Assembly: GCF_002097715.1 (NCBI RefSeq)
Contig: NZ_CP020738.1
Coordinates: 1,922,001 to 1,986,000, forward strand
Source: Burkholderia ubonensis subsp. mesacidophila
GTDB lineage: Bacteria; Pseudomonadota; Gammaproteobacteria; Burkholderiales; Burkholderiaceae
DNA: 64,000 bases
Reading direction: 5' to 3'
Shown in pieces: positions 63,185 to 64,000 of this stretch. Made by a program: the position numbers and the translations under genes. The notes under the pieces are model-generated. The model did not search any database. It saw only the letters and a program-made list of their open reading frames with translations, and was not told the origin of the DNA. Numbering within the stretch: the stretch's first letter is position 1; every line of letters starts with the position of its first letter.

Positions 63185-64000
63185 GTGACCACCACTCTCG
63201 ACCAACTGCGCGCCGGCCAGCTCTCCGGCGCCCGCCACCTCAAGCTCGCCTGCGGCCTGACCGAATTCCCCCGCGAAATCTTCGATCTGGCCGACACGCT
63301 GGAAACGCTCGACCTGACCGGCAACGCGCTGTCGACGCTGCCGGACGACCTGCCGCGCCTGGGCAAACTGCGCATCCTCTTCGCGTCCGACAACCGTTTC
63401 ACCGAACTGCCCGAAGTGCTCGGCGCGTGCCCGCAGCTGAGCATGATCGGCTTCAAGGCGAACCGCATCCGCACGGTCTCCGGCAAATCGCTTCCGCCCC
63501 TGCTTCGCTGGCTGATCCTGACCGACAACGAAGTCGATGCGCTGCCGGCGGAAATCGGCCACTGTTCCCATCTGCAGAAACTGATGCTCGCAGGCAACCG
63601 CCTGCGCACGCTGCCCGAATCCCTGTCCGCGTGCTCGCGGCTCGAGCTCGTGCGCCTGTCCGCGAATCAGTTGAGCGCGTTGCCCGCCTGGCTGCTGCGT
63701 TTGCCGCGGCTGGCCTGGCTCGCCTATGCCGGCAACCCGCTCGGCGCGGCACTGGAAGCGACGGCGGCAGCCGATTCGAGCCTCCCCGAGGTTCCGTGGG
63801 AAACACTGGCGCTGGAGCAAAAGCTCGGCGAAGGCGCATCGGGCGTCATCCATCGGGCGCGACGCCGCCCCGCTGCAACCGACCCATCGCAGCACGTCGC
63901 CGTCAAGCTGTTCAAGGGCGCGGTGACGAGCGACGGTCTGCCGGACTGCGAGATGGCGGCCTGCATCCAAGCCGGGCAGCATCCGAACCTGATCCCGGTA
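63185..64000 (+). CDS. Leucine-rich-repeat protein kinase (5' part, cut by window end)
   Basis: The frame from GTG 63185 runs open to the window end (272 codons). Residues about 15-195 are leucine-rich repeats of the LxxLxLxxN type (ETLDLTGNALSTLPDDLPRL; LQKLMLAGNRLRTLPESLSA). A Ser/Thr-type kinase domain follows, with the Gly-rich loop KLGEGASGVIHRA and the ATP-anchoring Lys in HVAVKLFKG. The catalytic loop lies beyond the window. LRR plus kinase in one bacterial chain recalls plant receptor kinases, but no signal peptide or membrane helix precedes the repeats, so it is cytosolic. Confidence 0.85.
   Translation, partial: MTTTLDQLRAGQLSGARHLKLACGLTEFPREIFDLADTLETLDLTGNALSTLPDDLPRLGKLRILFASDNRFTELPEVLGACPQLSMIGFKANRIRTVSGKSLPPLLRWLILTDNEVDALPAEIGHCSHLQKLMLAGNRLRTLPESLSACSRLELVRLSANQLSALPAWLLRLPRLAWLAYAGNPLGAALEATAAADSSLPEVPWETLALEQKLGEGASGVIHRARRRPAATDPSQHVAVKLFKGAVTSDGLPDCEMAACIQAGQHPNLIPV

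Overview
The window looks like a high-GC betaproteobacterium, most likely a Burkholderia (Burkholderia cepacia-complex type). Pointers are the strong G/C third-position bias, a DUF4148 exported protein, a sirohaem reductase/DUF934 pair, a nitrate reductase fused to a flavoprotein, an LRR-kinase gene next to acnB, and many small regulator/transporter genes. This assignment is inferred from gene content; no database search was run. No rRNA, tRNA, CRISPR array or intact insertion sequence was seen.

Layout. 1-3145: end of a purple-acid-phosphatase-like gene, a low-GC small gene, a membrane protein and two small genes. 3227-6114: a PotD-like binding protein coupled to a diguanylate cyclase. 6417-10568: a decayed FCD-type regulator, a MocR regulator, a sirohaem sulfite/nitrite reductase and its DUF934 partner. 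11102-16462: an unknown membrane protein, then mprF-acvB (lysyl-phosphatidylglycerol synthesis and hydrolysis). 17805-22384: a caa3-type cytochrome c oxidase operon with two subunit III genes and a 10-C tract that breaks the expected frame. 22410-34143: an assimilatory nitrate island (narK, nirB, nirD, nasA-flavoprotein fusion, SUMT, nasT, nasS). Its leader shows a sigma-54 promoter, three NtrC-like sites, an ANTAR-type hairpin and a terminator.

34279-40544: a DNA-glycosylase-like gene, a cysteine-cluster protein, an AraC regulator, a FAH-family hydrolase, an MFS pump behind a leader-peptide/terminator arrangement, and an Asp-box protein with a MoaD/ThiS-like partner. 40767-42212: an rhlE-like helicase with codon use unlike its neighbours. 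42231-52349: about 10 kb of accessory genes, all on the minus strand. From its promoter side these are a 72-aa peptide, a nitrobindin-like protein, a 326-aa unknown, a ThDP enzyme, a flavin amino-acid oxidase, a decayed AraC gene, then a 76-aa protein, a ferritin-like diiron protein, a 2OG-Fe(II) oxygenase and an amidohydrolase. This is the best candidate for an undescribed metabolic system. 53034-64000: housekeeping and regulatory genes (ilvD, LysR, EamA exporter, a 7TM diguanylate cyclase, a PD-(D/E)XK-like unknown, acnB) and the start of an LRR-kinase gene cut by the window end.
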